A DNA stretch of 64,000 bases from Nocardioides sp. S5 (GCF_017310035.1 NZ_CP022296.1:3906001-3970000); one strand, 5' to 3'. Shown: positions 8,476-17,520, counted from the stretch's first letter. A program made the numbers and translations. The notes: a model not told the origin generated them from the letters alone.

Positions 8476-8522
8476 GCCCGCAGTCTGTCACCGCATCGGG
8501 GCTGTTCGCCCACTCGTGTCCC

Positions 8523-8551
8523 TGTGGTCGAATGACGCTGTGGTCGAATGA
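8523..8551 (+). repeat. Direct repeat at the start of the tetR gene
   Basis: TGTGGTCGAATGA occurs at 8523-8535 and 8539-8551 (16-bp period). The second copy places TCGAAT six bases before the GTG at 8556, so the promoter-start unit itself appears to have been duplicated. It could also be a binding site for the regulator. Confidence 0.6.
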
Positions 8552-8555
8552 GCCC

Positions 8556-9194
8556 GTGAGCGGGCGGACCTATGCCGGGGAGTCGGCGAGCGACCGCTCG
8601 GGACGTCGGCGGCGTCAGCTGCTCGACGCGGGACTCGAGCTCTTCGGCACCGCGGGCTACCGCGCGACGACCGTGCGGCTGCTGTGCCGCGAGGCCCGGG
8701 TCAGCGACCGCTACTTCTACGAGCAGTTCGACTCCACCGAGGACCTCCTGGTGGCGGTGTACGACGAGTGCACCGCCCGGCTCGAGGCAGCCGTGCTGAC
8801 CGCGCTCGGAGACGGCACCGGCGACGTCGGCGACCTGGCCAGGCGCGGGCTCGACGCCTTCCTCGCCCACGTCGAGGAGGACCCCCGGCTGGCGCGCGTC
8901 GTGTGGTTCGAGGTGCTGGGCGTCAGCACGCGCGTCGAGTCGACGTACCTGTCCCGGATGCAGCGCTTCGGCCACCTGATGCTCGGGGTGCTGGCCGAGC
9001 GCGACGACATTGCCCCCCTGCCCGACGCCGCGCACGAGCTGATGGCGAGTGCCGCTGTCGGGGCGGTGAGCAACGCCGTGGTGACGTGGTCGATCACGGG
9101 CTTCACGACCGAGCGCGCGGTGGTCACCGAGTCGCTCGCGCAGTTCCTCGCCGGCGCCGCCACGGCTCTGGCGCGACCGACCGCGGCGACGTGA
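8556..9194 (+). CDS. TetR-family transcriptional regulator
   Basis: 212 residues. The N-terminal HTH (RRRQLLDAGLELFGTAGYRATTVRLLCREARVSDRYFYEQF, about residues 17-58) is canonical for TetR; the remainder is a helical ligand/dimer domain. The GTG at 8556 fits the leaderless spacing seen throughout the window (TCGAAT, six bases, GTG); an ATG at 8532 would add eight residues. The gene precedes the monooxygenase operon by 52 bases on the same strand and probably controls it, because a palindrome overlaps that operon's -10 box. The inducer is unknown. Confidence 0.85.
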   Translation: MSGRTYAGESASDRSGRRRRQLLDAGLELFGTAGYRATTVRLLCREARVSDRYFYEQFDSTEDLLVAVYDECTARLEAAVLTALGDGTGDVGDLARRGLDAFLAHVEEDPRLARVVWFEVLGVSTRVESTYLSRMQRFGHLMLGVLAERDDIAPLPDAAHELMASAAVGAVSNAVVTWSITGFTTERAVVTESLAQFLAGAATALARPTAAT

Positions 9195-9229
9195 CCTGCG
9201 TCACCCCCCGATGCGGAATCAAGCGTCGT

Positions 9230-9240
9230 CACTTTAGTGT
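9230..9240 (+). promoter_or_regulatory. Leaderless promoter with overlapping palindrome for the monooxygenase operon
   Basis: TAGTGT at 9235-9240 lies six bases before the GTG at 9247. It overlaps the inverted repeat CACTTTAGTG (9230-9239). A second inverted repeat, GTGAC-CTGC-GTCAC, covers 9191-9204 at the tetR stop. Either could be the TetR operator. Confidence 0.45.
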
Positions 9241-9246
9241 GCCGGG

Positions 9247-10737
9247 GTGGACATCACGACGGTGCTCGTCATCGGCAGCGGGTTCGGTGGTCAGGTCACC
9301 GCGATCAACCTGCTGCGCCGCGGCATCACCGACGTCCGCATCCTCGAGCGCCGCGACTTCATGGGCGGCACCTGGTGCCAGAACTCCTACCCCGGCGCCG
9401 CCGTCGACGTGCCCTCGCCGCTCTACTCCATCGCCTCCGAGCCCTACCCCTGGACCCGGATGTACGCCGAGCAGGCCGAGCTGCGCGCCTACACCGAGCA
9501 CGTCATCGACAAGCACCGCCTCCGTGAGCGCACCGTCCTCGGCGCCGAGGTCGTCTCGGCGGAGTGGGACGGCGAGGCGTGGTGCGTGCGCACCGCCGAC
9601 GGCACGGTCCACCGCGCGCGCTTCGTCGTCAACGCCTCCGGCCCGCTGAGCACCCCGGTCGTGCCGCCGTTCCCCGGCCTCGACGACTTCGCGGGCCACA
9701 CCTTCCACACCAACGGCTGGAACCACGACGTGGACCTGGCCGGCACGCGGGTCGCGGTCGTCGGGTCGGGCGCGAGCGCCGCCCAGGTCATCCCCGCGAT
9801 CCAGCCCGAGGTGGGCGAGCTCCACGTCTTCCAGCGCAGCCCCCACTGGGTGCTCCCCCGGCCGGACCGCGTCTTCACCCCGCTCCAGCGGCGGCTGCTG
9901 CGGCTGCGCCCCTTCCAGCGGGCGCTGCGCACCGCGATCTACTGGAAGCTCGAGACCCGGGTCATCGGGTTCAAGCACAGCCGCCGGCTGCTCAAGCGCC
10001 TGGCGCAGCGCGAGGCCCTGCGCCACATCGAGGCCCAGGTGCCGGACCCGGAGCTGCGCGCCAAGGTCACGCCCGGCTACACGATCGGCTGCAAGCGCAT
10101 CATCCTGTCGGACACCCTCTACCCCGCGCTGGGCGCGGCCAACACCACGCTCCACGACCGCACCGACGGCATCGACCGCTTCGACGAGACGGGCATCGTC
10201 ACCGCCACGGGCGAGCACCTCGACCTCGACGTGGTCGTCTTCTCCACCGGCTACGACGCCACCGACGGGCTGATCCCCTACGACGTGCGCGGGCGCGACG
10301 GCGTACGGCTGGGGGACGTGTGGCACGAGTTCCCCCGCGCCTACCTCGGCACGACCGTGCCCGGCTTCCCCAACTTCTTCGTCGTCACCGGGCCCAACAC
10401 CGGCATCGGGCACACCAGCGCGATCTTCGTCATCGAGTCGCAGATGGAGTACCTCCTGCGTGCGATCGGCGCGGTGGTCGACGTCGGGGCCGCGAGCATC
10501 GAGGTGCTGCCCGAGGCCGAGGACGCCTACACCACGCACATCCACCGCGAGATGGAGAAGACCGTGTGGCACGACGGCGGGTGCACCTCGTGGTACCGGT
10601 CGCGCTCGGGCAGGGTGATCGCGATGTTCCCGGGATTCTCCTTCTCCTTCCGCCGCCTCGCGCGGCGCTTCCGACCCGAGCACCACGTCATCAGCCACGT
10701 CACCAGCCACGTCACTCCCGACAGGAGCACTGCATGA
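9247..10737 (+). CDS. Flavin-containing monooxygenase, Baeyer-Villiger type
   Basis: 496 residues. FAD-binding GSGFGG near residues 10-15, the Baeyer-Villiger fingerprint FAGHTFHTNGW at 148-158, and the NADPH-binding GSGASA loop about 25 residues later are all present. Such enzymes insert oxygen next to a ketone (giving an ester or lactone) or oxidise heteroatoms. The gene overlaps the following SDR gene by 4 bases, and that gene overlaps a hydrolase. The set alcohol dehydrogenase, ketone monooxygenase and ester hydrolase is coherent for stepwise breakdown of a lipophilic alcohol or ketone, and recalls the mycobacterial mymA/sadH/lipR group. Substrate not determinable. Confidence 0.88.
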   Translation: MDITTVLVIGSGFGGQVTAINLLRRGITDVRILERRDFMGGTWCQNSYPGAAVDVPSPLYSIASEPYPWTRMYAEQAELRAYTEHVIDKHRLRERTVLGAEVVSAEWDGEAWCVRTADGTVHRARFVVNASGPLSTPVVPPFPGLDDFAGHTFHTNGWNHDVDLAGTRVAVVGSGASAAQVIPAIQPEVGELHVFQRSPHWVLPRPDRVFTPLQRRLLRLRPFQRALRTAIYWKLETRVIGFKHSRRLLKRLAQREALRHIEAQVPDPELRAKVTPGYTIGCKRIILSDTLYPALGAANTTLHDRTDGIDRFDETGIVTATGEHLDLDVVVFSTGYDATDGLIPYDVRGRDGVRLGDVWHEFPRAYLGTTVPGFPNFFVVTGPNTGIGHTSAIFVIESQMEYLLRAIGAVVDVGAASIEVLPEAEDAYTTHIHREMEKTVWHDGGCTSWYRSRSGRVIAMFPGFSFSFRRLARRFRPEHHVISHVTSHVTPDRSTA

Positions 10738-11573
10738 AGACCCTCGACGACAAGGTCGCCGCCGTCACCGGGGCGGGCTCCGGCATCGGCCGCGCCCTGG
10801 CCCTCGAGCTGGCCGGCCGCGGCTGCCGGCTCGCCCTGTCCGACGTCGACGCCGCCGGGCTTGAAGAGACCGAGCGGCTGCTCACCGGCCGCGCCCGCGC
10901 GGTGACGACCACGGTGGTCGACGTCGCCGACGAGGCCGCGGTGCTCGCCTGGGCCGACGAGGTCGTCGCGGACCACGGCCGCGCGAACCTCGTCGTCAAC
11001 AATGCCGGCGTCGCCCTGTCCGGCACCGTCGCCTCGCTCTCGACCGAGGACTACCGCTGGATCATGGGGGTGAACTTCTGGGGCGTGGTCCACGGCACGA
11101 AGGCGTTCCTGCCCCACCTCGAGGCCTCCGGCGAGGGCCACGTGGTCAACATCTCCAGCGTCTTCGGCCTCACCGCCCAGCCGCTGATGAGCGGCTACAA
11201 CGCCAGCAAGTACGCCGTACGCGGCTTCACCGAGTCGCTGCGCCAGGACCTCGCGCTGACGCGGTCCTGCGTGAGCGCGACGTGCGTGCACCCAGGCGGC
11301 ATCAAGACCAACATCGCCCGCGCCGCGCGGGTCGACGCCAGCGTCGCGGGCGCGACCGGCAAGTCCGCGGAGGCCTCCTCGAAGGAGTTCGAGAGGTCGT
11401 TCATCACCACCCCCGCCAAGGCGGCCGAGGTGATCGTCGAGGCGGTCCGCAAGGACAAGCGCCGGGTGCTCATCGGGCCCGATGCCCGGGTCTTCGACGC
11501 GATGGCCCGCGTCGCCCCGGCCGGCTACCAGCGCCTGATCACCGGCGTCGTGCGCTCGCGGGGTGCCAAGTGA
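10734..11573 (+). CDS. Short-chain dehydrogenase/reductase
   Basis: 279 residues. Classical SDR: NAD(P)-binding TGAGSGIGRA at residues 14-23, NNAG near 88, catalytic Ser in NISSVFG, and Tyr155/Lys159 in YNASK. The C-terminal extension of about 40 residues (VLIGPDARVFDAMARVAPAGYQRLI) is typical of SadH-like actinobacterial SDRs, which oxidise secondary alcohols. It overlaps the monooxygenase stop by 4 bases (ATGA) and the hydrolase start by 4 (GTGA), so the three are translationally coupled. Confidence 0.88.
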   Translation: MKTLDDKVAAVTGAGSGIGRALALELAGRGCRLALSDVDAAGLEETERLLTGRARAVTTTVVDVADEAAVLAWADEVVADHGRANLVVNNAGVALSGTVASLSTEDYRWIMGVNFWGVVHGTKAFLPHLEASGEGHVVNISSVFGLTAQPLMSGYNASKYAVRGFTESLRQDLALTRSCVSATCVHPGGIKTNIARAARVDASVAGATGKSAEASSKEFERSFITTPAKAAEVIVEAVRKDKRRVLIGPDARVFDAMARVAPAGYQRLITGVVRSRGAK

Positions 11574-12493
11574 GTCGGCGCACGGCGAGTCGGCGCACGG
11601 CGATCGCCGCACGGGCGTACGCCGCCGCGACCGCCGCGGAGGCGCGGGCGTACGGCCTGCGCGAGCGACGCGTCGACGTCGGGGACTGCTCCCTCGCCCT
11701 CCTCGAGGGCGGGCCGGCCGACGCGCCCGCGGTCGTGCTGGTCCACGGCTACTCCGCCGACCGGGTCGTGTGGGTGCGCTTCGCGCGCCACCTGCTGCGC
11801 GACCACCGGGTGATCGTGCCGGAGCTGGCCGGGCACGGCGCGACCGGCTTCACCAGCGGCATCGGCCACTCGGCCCCCGCGCAGGCGGCGCGGCTCGCGA
11901 CCCTGCTCGACCGCCTCGGCATCGTCTCCGCCCACGTCGGCGGGAACTCCATGGGCGGCTTCGTGGCCGCCACCCTGGCCATCGAGCACCCCGACCGGGT
12001 CGCCTCGTTGCTGCTCAGCGACGCGGTCGGCGTCGCCTCGCCCCAGCCGAGCGAGGCCGACCTGCTCTTCCGCCAGGGCCGCAACCCGTTCCTGCTCGAG
12101 AGCGTCGCGGCCTTCCCCGACTTCTACGCCATGACCATGGCGCGCCCGCCCTTCCTGCCCGCCGCGCTGCGGGCCGCGGTCGCCGCCGACTACGTCGCCC
12201 GGAGGGACCAGCTCGCCGAGATCTTCGCCGACTTCTACGGCGTCGCGACCCTCGACGACCGGCTCGGCGAGATCACCGCGCCCACCCTGGTGATGTGGGG
12301 CGAGGAGGACCGCCTGGTCCACCCGAGCACCGCGCGGGCGTGGGCCGCGGGCATCGCGGGCGCCCGGACGGTGCTCTACCCCGGCATCGGCCACATGCCG
12401 ATGCTGGAGGTGCCGGGACGCAGCGCGGCCGACTACCGCGACTTCCTGGCCCGGGTCGCCGCAGCTGACCGACGTCGGGACGAAGTGCCCTAG
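11570..12493 (+). CDS. Alpha/beta hydrolase (esterase/lipase-like)
   Basis: 307 residues. Oxyanion HGYSADRVVW near residue 62, nucleophile elbow GNSMGG with Ser127, an acid in WGEEDRLV and the catalytic His in GIGHMP near the C-terminus make a complete triad. A GTG start overlapping the SDR stop was chosen because the frame upstream of it only shadows the SDR gene. The N-terminus has tandem SRRTA residues (from a duplicated AGTCGGCGCACGGCG stretch at 11574-11600). It probably hydrolyses the ester made by the monooxygenase. Confidence 0.85.
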   Translation: MSRRTASRRTAIAARAYAAATAAEARAYGLRERRVDVGDCSLALLEGGPADAPAVVLVHGYSADRVVWVRFARHLLRDHRVIVPELAGHGATGFTSGIGHSAPAQAARLATLLDRLGIVSAHVGGNSMGGFVAATLAIEHPDRVASLLLSDAVGVASPQPSEADLLFRQGRNPFLLESVAAFPDFYAMTMARPPFLPAALRAAVAADYVARRDQLAEIFADFYGVATLDDRLGEITAPTLVMWGEEDRLVHPSTARAWAAGIAGARTVLYPGIGHMPMLEVPGRSAADYRDFLARVAAADRRRDEVP

Positions 12494-12526
12494 CGGGGCG
12501 GGCCGGCCTGCGGTCGACTGGTCGCC

Positions 12527-14182
12527 ATGTCGTGGTCGGTGAGCCTCCGTCCTCCGGGGCGGAGGGCACTGCGTGGTGACGTGGTGGCCGGCATCACCGT
12601 CGCTGCCTACCTCGTGCCCCAGGTCCTGGCGTACTCCGGGCTGGCCCGCGTGCCCCCGGCCGCCGGCCTCTGGGCGGCCTTCGTCGCCCTCGCCGTCTAC
12701 TTCCTCCTCGGCTCCTCGCCGCAGCTGTCGGTCGGACCGGAGTCGACCACCGCGCTGATGACGGGCGCCGCCCTGGCGAGCGTCACCGTGACCGGCGAGT
12801 CGGCGCAGGACGCGGCGGCGGTGCTGGCGCTGGCGGTCGGGGCGGTGTGCCTCCTCGCGTGGGCCGGCGGCCTCGCGTTCCTGGCCGACCTGCTCTCCAA
12901 GCCGGTGCTGGTCGGCTACATGGCCGGCATCGCCGGGCTCATGGTCCTCTCGCAGACCGCACGCGGGAGCGGGGCGGACGTCCCTGACGGCACGGTGCTG
13001 GCCCAGACGTGGTGGTTGCTCCAGCACCCGGCCGCCGTGCACGTCCCGACCCTGGCGGTGTGCCTCGGCACCCTCGCGCTGCTGCTCGCCGGCGCCCGGC
13101 TGTGGCCCACCGGTCCGGTGCCGCTGGTCGGCATGCTCCTGGCGGCCCTCGGCGTGGCCCTGGCCGGGTTGTCCGACGACGGCGTGGCCGTGGTCGGTTC
13201 CCTCCCCTTCGCGCTGCCGTCGGTGGGTCTGCCGTCGGTCGCGTCGGTGGGGTCGTGGGCGCTGCTGACGACCGCGCTCGCGATCGCCGTCGTCGGCTTC
13301 ACCGACAACGTGCTCACCGCCCGGGCCTTCGGCGTACGCCACGGCGACCGCATCGACGCGCGCCGCGAGCTGCTGGCGCTGGGGGCGGCGAACGTCGCCG
13401 CGGGTGTGGTGCACGGCTTCCCGGTGAGCAGCTCCGGCAGCCGGACGGCGATCGTCGACGCGGTGGGCGGGCGGTCGCGCTGGGCCGGCCTGTCGACGCT
13501 GGCTGCCGCGCTGGTCCTGGTCGTCGCGCTGCGACCGGTCCTGGCCCGCTTCCCCGACGCCGCGCTCGCCGCGGTGGTGGTCTACGCCGGGCTGCGCCTG
13601 GTCGACGTCGCGGAGTTCGTCCGGATCGCGCGCTACCGGCGCACCGAGCTGTTGATCGCGCTGGCCACGACGGCCGGCGTGCTGGTCCTCGGCGTGCTCC
13701 AGGGCGTGCTGGTGGCGGTGAGCCTCTCGCTCGTCGACGTGATCCGCCGGGTCGCTCGGCCGCACGACGCGGTCGAGGGTCTGGTCCCGGACCTGGCGGG
13801 CATGCACGACGTCGACGACTACGCCGACGCCGTGCCCGTGCCCGGCCTGCTCGTCTACCGCTACGACGCGCCCCTGTTCTTCGCCAACGCCGACAACTTC
13901 CTCAGCCGCGTCCGGGAGTCGGTGGAGGCGTACGCACCGCACTGGGTGGTGCTCAACACCGAGGCCATCGGCGAGGTCGACCTCACCGGCGCCGACGCCC
14001 TCGAGACGCTGCGTGCGGAGCTCGAGGCGCGGGGCGTCGTGCTGGCGCTGGCGCGGCTCAAGCAGGAGCAGCGCGAGGCCCTCGAGCCGAGCGGGCTGCT
14101 GGAGCGGATCGGGGCCGAGCACGTCTTCCCCACGCTGCCGACCGCGCTCGACGCCTACCGCGCCGCGACCGGTCAGCGCTGA
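12527..14182 (+). CDS. SulP-family anion transporter with STAS domain
   Basis: 551 residues. About 10-12 membrane segments fill residues 20-410, opening with DVVAGITVAAYLVPQVLAYSGLARVPPAAGLWAAF, the SulP signature region. A cytoplasmic STAS domain spans about 430-545 (LLVYRYDAPLFFANADNFLSRV, then GEVDLTGADALETL). SulP proteins import sulfate or bicarbonate, or exchange anions; the substrate cannot be told here. The stop overlaps the convergent glycosyltransferase stop by 10 bases. Confidence 0.9.
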   Translation: MSWSVSLRPPGRRALRGDVVAGITVAAYLVPQVLAYSGLARVPPAAGLWAAFVALAVYFLLGSSPQLSVGPESTTALMTGAALASVTVTGESAQDAAAVLALAVGAVCLLAWAGGLAFLADLLSKPVLVGYMAGIAGLMVLSQTARGSGADVPDGTVLAQTWWLLQHPAAVHVPTLAVCLGTLALLLAGARLWPTGPVPLVGMLLAALGVALAGLSDDGVAVVGSLPFALPSVGLPSVASVGSWALLTTALAIAVVGFTDNVLTARAFGVRHGDRIDARRELLALGAANVAAGVVHGFPVSSSGSRTAIVDAVGGRSRWAGLSTLAAALVLVVALRPVLARFPDAALAAVVVYAGLRLVDVAEFVRIARYRRTELLIALATTAGVLVLGVLQGVLVAVSLSLVDVIRRVARPHDAVEGLVPDLAGMHDVDDYADAVPVPGLLVYRYDAPLFFANADNFLSRVRESVEAYAPHWVVLNTEAIGEVDLTGADALETLRAELEARGVVLALARLKQEQREALEPSGLLERIGAEHVFPTLPTALDAYRAATGQR

Positions 14183-15549
14183 GCGACCTCCGGCGCGGTC
14201 TCCGCGTCGAGCAGCTGCGTGAAGAGGTCGACGTACTGGATGAGGTGGCGGTCGGCGAGGTAGTGGTCGCGCACGCGCAGGTGGGCGGCGCGCCCCAGGT
14301 CCCCGCACCGCTCCGGGTCGGCGAGCAGCGACGCCAGCGCCGCGACCAGCGCGGCGCCGTCGCGAGGGTCGTCGAGGAGCAGGCCACTGACGCCGTGCTC
14401 GACCTGGTCGCGGATGCCGCCGACGGAAGACGCGACGACCGGCCTGGCCTTCCACATCGGTTCCGTCACGGTGAGCCCGAATCCCTCCGCGAGGCTCTTC
14501 TGCACCACGACGGTGGCCCAGCGCTGGAGGGCGTTGACGACCCGCGCGTTGTCGACGAGGTCGTCCATCGGGACCGAGACGAGGTGGGTCCGCGCGCGTG
14601 CCTGCTCCGGCAGCGCCCGCCACTGCCCGCGGCACTCGGCGAGCACCTCGGCGGCCTCGGGGTCGTCGGCCACTCCGCGCGCCTCTGGTCCGGCGAGCAC
14701 GAGGTGCACGTCGCGCGGGAGGTCGTCGAGGTGCGCGGCGAAGGCCTCCAGCACGCCGGCCATGTCCTTGAGGCGGTCCCAGCGGCTGACCTGCAGGACG
14801 ATGCGGGCATCGCGCGGCAGCGCGGTCCCCTCGACCACCATCCCGGGGCGGTGCACCAGCTCCTCCACCTCCTCGGCGGACAGCTCGACGTTCTTGGGGC
14901 TGAACGGGTCCAGCGAGGGCGGGATGACCCGCAGCCAGCGCCGGTCGACCCATCCGGGGGCGAACTCCTCCCGTGAGAAGACGCAGGCGTGCACCGGCTC
15001 GACCAGCGGGTGCAGGAACTCCCACGCCTCCTGCGTCCACTCGTTGGTCTCGTCGAGCCCCACGTGGCAGCGCCACACGACGTACGCCCCCCGCTCGCGC
15101 AGCGCCCCGGCGAGGCCGGCGGTCTGGGGGTCGTGGAGCAGCACGACGTCGCCGGGCTGCACGCGGCGGACGAGCTCGTCGCGGTGGCGCGCCAGCGTGG
15201 CGTCGTACGTCGCCCGCGCGTCGGCGTCGAGCGCACCGTCGTCGCCGGGGACGCCGTGCAGCCGGTTGTGGATCCGCTTGGTGACGGCGAAGAAGCCGGG
15301 GTCCCCGCCGATGACGAGCCAGCGGATGTCGATGCCGGTGCCGGCCGCGTAGGCGACGAGGGTGTGCAGCATCTCCGCGACGCCGCCGCCGCGTGCGGTC
15401 GAGCTGACGTTCCACAGGGTGCGGCCGTCGAGCAGCCGACGGGCAGCGGCGGCGTACTCCTCGACGCGCCGCACCCGCTCCGGCGGCAGCAGGGTGGACA
15501 GGCGCGCGAGCGCGACCGGCACCACCGGCACCTCGAGCAGGCCGCTCAT
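14173..15549 (-). CDS. GT4 glycosyltransferase, trehalose synthase (TreT)-like
   Basis: 458 residues. The N-terminal segment NVSSTARGGGVAEMLHTLVAYAAGTG (from about residue 45) and the following GGDPGFFAVTKRIHNRLHG closely match the glucose-binding region of TreT/trehalose phosphorylase-type GT4 enzymes. LQVSRWDRLKDM and EGFGLTVTEPMWKARPVVASSVGGI are the nucleotide-sugar half. TreT makes trehalose from an NDP-glucose and glucose, reversibly. The ATG at 15549 overlaps the stop of the small upstream gene by 4 bases, so the two are coupled. The true product could be another glucoside. Confidence 0.82.
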   Translation of the reverse strand: MSGLLEVPVVPVALARLSTLLPPERVRRVEEYAAAARRLLDGRTLWNVSSTARGGGVAEMLHTLVAYAAGTGIDIRWLVIGGDPGFFAVTKRIHNRLHGVPGDDGALDADARATYDATLARHRDELVRRVQPGDVVLLHDPQTAGLAGALRERGAYVVWRCHVGLDETNEWTQEAWEFLHPLVEPVHACVFSREEFAPGWVDRRWLRVIPPSLDPFSPKNVELSAEEVEELVHRPGMVVEGTALPRDARIVLQVSRWDRLKDMAGVLEAFAAHLDDLPRDVHLVLAGPEARGVADDPEAAEVLAECRGQWRALPEQARARTHLVSVPMDDLVDNARVVNALQRWATVVVQKSLAEGFGLTVTEPMWKARPVVASSVGGIRDQVEHGVSGLLLDDPRDGAALVAALASLLADPERCGDLGRAAHLRVRDHYLADRHLIQYVDLFTQLLDAETAPEVAQR

Positions 15550-15830
15550 CGGGGGTCCCGCGGCCGGGGCAGCTCGATCGCGCCGCCCACGCGGACCTCC
15601 ACCCCGGGTGCTGCACGACGCGCGGTCGCCAGGGCGGTGTCCATGCGCCGGATCAGCTCCGCGCGGGCTGCGTGGTCGCACTCGGCGACGAAGGGCTCGA
15701 CGAGCTCCACGGCCCGGTGGCACTCGCGGGCTCGCCGTGCCGCGGCACTGACGCGCTCCTCGAGGTCGCAGACGTCCTCGACGACGACCCGCACGGTCGC
15801 GGGGCTGGGCGGGGGTGGCGCGTGGTCCAT
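15546..15830 (-). CDS. Small conserved-looking hypothetical protein coupled to the TreT-like gene
   Basis: 94 residues, not recognised. Mostly helical (VVEDVCDLEERVSAAARRARECHRAVELV, then CDHAARAELIRRMDTALATARR) with a short C-terminal strand region. The start has a good GAGGAG site 6 bases upstream and the end overlaps the glycosyltransferase start by 4 bases. It could be a small partner of the glycosyltransferase. Confidence 0.65.
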   Translation of the reverse strand: MDHAPPPPSPATVRVVVEDVCDLEERVSAAARRARECHRAVELVEPFVAECDHAARAELIRRMDTALATARRAAPGVEVRVGGAIELPRPRDPR

Positions 15831-15890
15831 CGCGGTCTCCTCGGGTCTCTCCCCCGAGTCTCGCCGCCTCGCCCGGACGTCGACAGGGTC

Positions 15891-16496
15891 CTAGGTCCCG
15901 CGGACGTCCAGGCCCTCTGCCCGCAGCACCACGTCCGCGCGGGTGTCGGGACGCTCGAGCCGCGCGTAGTCGTGGCCCTCCGGGATCCACTTGGTGTCCC
16001 AGAGGTCGAGCTCGGCCCGGTCGTCGCCCTGGGCGAGGTTGCGGGCCTTGGCGCGCGCGCCGGCGGTGTCCGGGTCGAGGTCGATCCACACGGCGAGGTC
16101 GAACCAGTCGCGCGTGCGGTCGGCGAGGAGGCGGATGCCCTCGACGACGAGCACCGGCGGCATCGGGTGGTCCTCCACCCCGGTCTGCCCGGTCCACCAC
16201 CGGTAGTCGAAGCGCAGCCGCTCGGGTCGCGGCAGCCGGCGTGCGCGGGCCAGCAGTGCCTCGATCGCAACCCAGTCGTGCTGCTCCCACAGCCCGGCGC
16301 CCGGGCCGCAGGTGGGGGCGTAGAAGCAGTCGGTCGGCACGACCTGGTCCTCGTGGAGGCCGAGGTCGGCACCCAGCCTGGCCGCGAGCGTCGACTTGCC
16401 CGCACCGCCGTGACCGCTGATCCCGACGACGGGGACCGCCTCGGACGTCTCGGCCAGGGAGCGCACCCGCGCCAGCAGGTCGTCGTACGTCTGCAT
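15891..16496 (-). CDS. Uridine kinase-like P-loop kinase
   Basis: 201 residues. Walker A GISGHGGAGKST at about residues 25-36, followed by a substrate motif (VPTDCFYAPTCGPG) and VLVVEGIRLLADRTRDWFDLAVWIDLD, match the uridine kinase/phosphoribulokinase family. Actinobacteria often carry such stand-alone kinases without proven substrates. It lies upstream of the TreT pair on the same strand, separated by 60 bases. Confidence 0.8.
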   Translation of the reverse strand: MQTYDDLLARVRSLAETSEAVPVVGISGHGGAGKSTLAARLGADLGLHEDQVVPTDCFYAPTCGPGAGLWEQHDWVAIEALLARARRLPRPERLRFDYRWWTGQTGVEDHPMPPVLVVEGIRLLADRTRDWFDLAVWIDLDPDTAGARAKARNLAQGDDRAELDLWDTKWIPEGHDYARLERPDTRADVVLRAEGLDVRGT

Positions 16497-16509
16497 CCCC
16501 GAAGCCCGC

Positions 16510-16974
16510 TCAGCTCAGCCTGGCGTAGGCCACCGACAGCGCGGTCGCCACCGAGAGCCAGAGGGCGTACGGCACCAGCGCGAGGGCACCCCACACCTCG
16601 ATCCGGGCCACGACGGCGAGCAGCACCCACGTCAGCACGGCGGCCCCGGCCAGGCACGCCGCGGCACCGACGAGGCTGTGCGGGACGTAGAAGAGGTAGG
16701 CCCACCCCAGTGCCAGCGCGACCGACACGGCGAGCACCCCGGTCGCCGCCCAGGCGGCACCCGGCGGTGCGGTGCGGACCGTCGTCGCGCCGACGACGAG
16801 GAGCAGCAGGAAGTTCAACGGCCACATCAGGCCGAAGACGATGTCGGGCGGCTGGAAGGACGGGCGCGCCAGCGAGGCGTACCAGCCCGGCTCGTGGCCG
16901 TTCCAGACGTTCGACATCGCGGCGAAGACCACGACCAGCGCGCACCAGGAGAGCGTCGGCGCCCACGTCGTCAC
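16510..16974 (-). CDS. TspO/MBR-family membrane protein
   Basis: 154 residues, the normal length, with five predicted membrane helices and the aromatic-rich loop motifs NGHEPGWYASLARPSFQPPDIVFGLMWPLNF of TspO. These proteins bind tetrapyrroles and modulate porphyrin or stress responses. The GTG start overlaps the upstream gene's stop (GTGA, 16971-16974), so the two are coupled. The porphyrin link is of interest because heme genes lie 30 kb away, but this is only a family-level inference. Confidence 0.88.
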   Translation of the reverse strand: MTTWAPTLSWCALVVVFAAMSNVWNGHEPGWYASLARPSFQPPDIVFGLMWPLNFLLLLVVGATTVRTAPPGAAWAATGVLAVSVALALGWAYLFYVPHSLVGAAACLAGAAVLTWVLLAVVARIEVWGALALVPYALWLSVATALSVAYARLS

Positions 16975-17348
16975 GCGGTGGCCTCCTCGTCGAGGCGGCC
17001 CAGCGCGGCGGCCTCGAAGGCGTCGACCGAGCCCGCCATCTCGTCCATCTCGGTCGCACCGATCAGCTCGCGCCAGCCGCCTGCCTCGCGCGCCAGCACC
17101 ACCGGCGCCCGCGTCGCGGCGACGGCCGCGCGCAGGTCGTCCTCGAGCTCGTTGAGGTGGAGCAGGCGCACCGGCACCGGCAGGCGCGCGACCATCCGGT
17201 CCCACTCGGCCTTGCGACGCACCGTGGAGTGTTTGATGTCGCACAGCCCGCAGTGGCGGGTGCCGCGCACCTTGCCCCAGACGTACGCCGCCTCCCCGAG
17301 CAGCCCACCGTCCGCGTCGTACACGCCGACGAGCTCGGAGACGGTCAT
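16971..17348 (-). CDS. Conserved hypothetical protein with CxxC motif
   Basis: 125 residues. The segment LLGEAAYVWGKVRGTRHCGLCDIKHSTV (from about residue 16) contains a CxxC pair that could bind metal or be redox active; the rest is alpha/beta. The family is recognisable as a conserved actinobacterial hypothetical, but no function is known to me. TAGCGT lies exactly six bases before the ATG, so it is probably leaderless. It is coupled to tspO by a 4-base overlap. Confidence 0.75.
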   Translation of the reverse strand: MTVSELVGVYDADGGLLGEAAYVWGKVRGTRHCGLCDIKHSTVRRKAEWDRMVARLPVPVRLLHLNELEDDLRAAVAATRAPVVLAREAGGWRELIGATEMDEMAGSVDAFEAAALGRLDEEATA

Positions 17349-17390
17349 GGCACGACGCTACCGGGGCGGGCCGAGGCGGCACGGACGAGC

Positions 17391-17472
17391 TGGCTCCCCG
17401 GGTAGGAGTCGAACCTACGTCGCTAGTCCTGATTCAAAGTCAGGCGGGCCCTGCCGGCAGACCAACCGGGGA
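17391..17472 (-). tRNA. tRNA-Gln (anticodon TTG), CCA encoded
   Basis: Read on the minus strand: acceptor TCCCCGG pairs with CCGGGGA, discriminator G, then encoded CCA (17391-17393). The anticodon arm is CCTGA-CTTTGAA-TCAGG, giving anticodon TTG after T33, and the T arm is GTAGG-TTCGACT-CCTAC. The D stem has one mismatch and the variable region is 9 bases, longer than usual for tRNA-Gln. The 5' third of the gene is repeated about 65 bases upstream. Confidence 0.9.
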
Positions 17473-17520
17473 TAGGCGTCCAAGCCTAGGGCCCGCCTCG
17501 GGCGGGGCTGCCAGGTGCCC

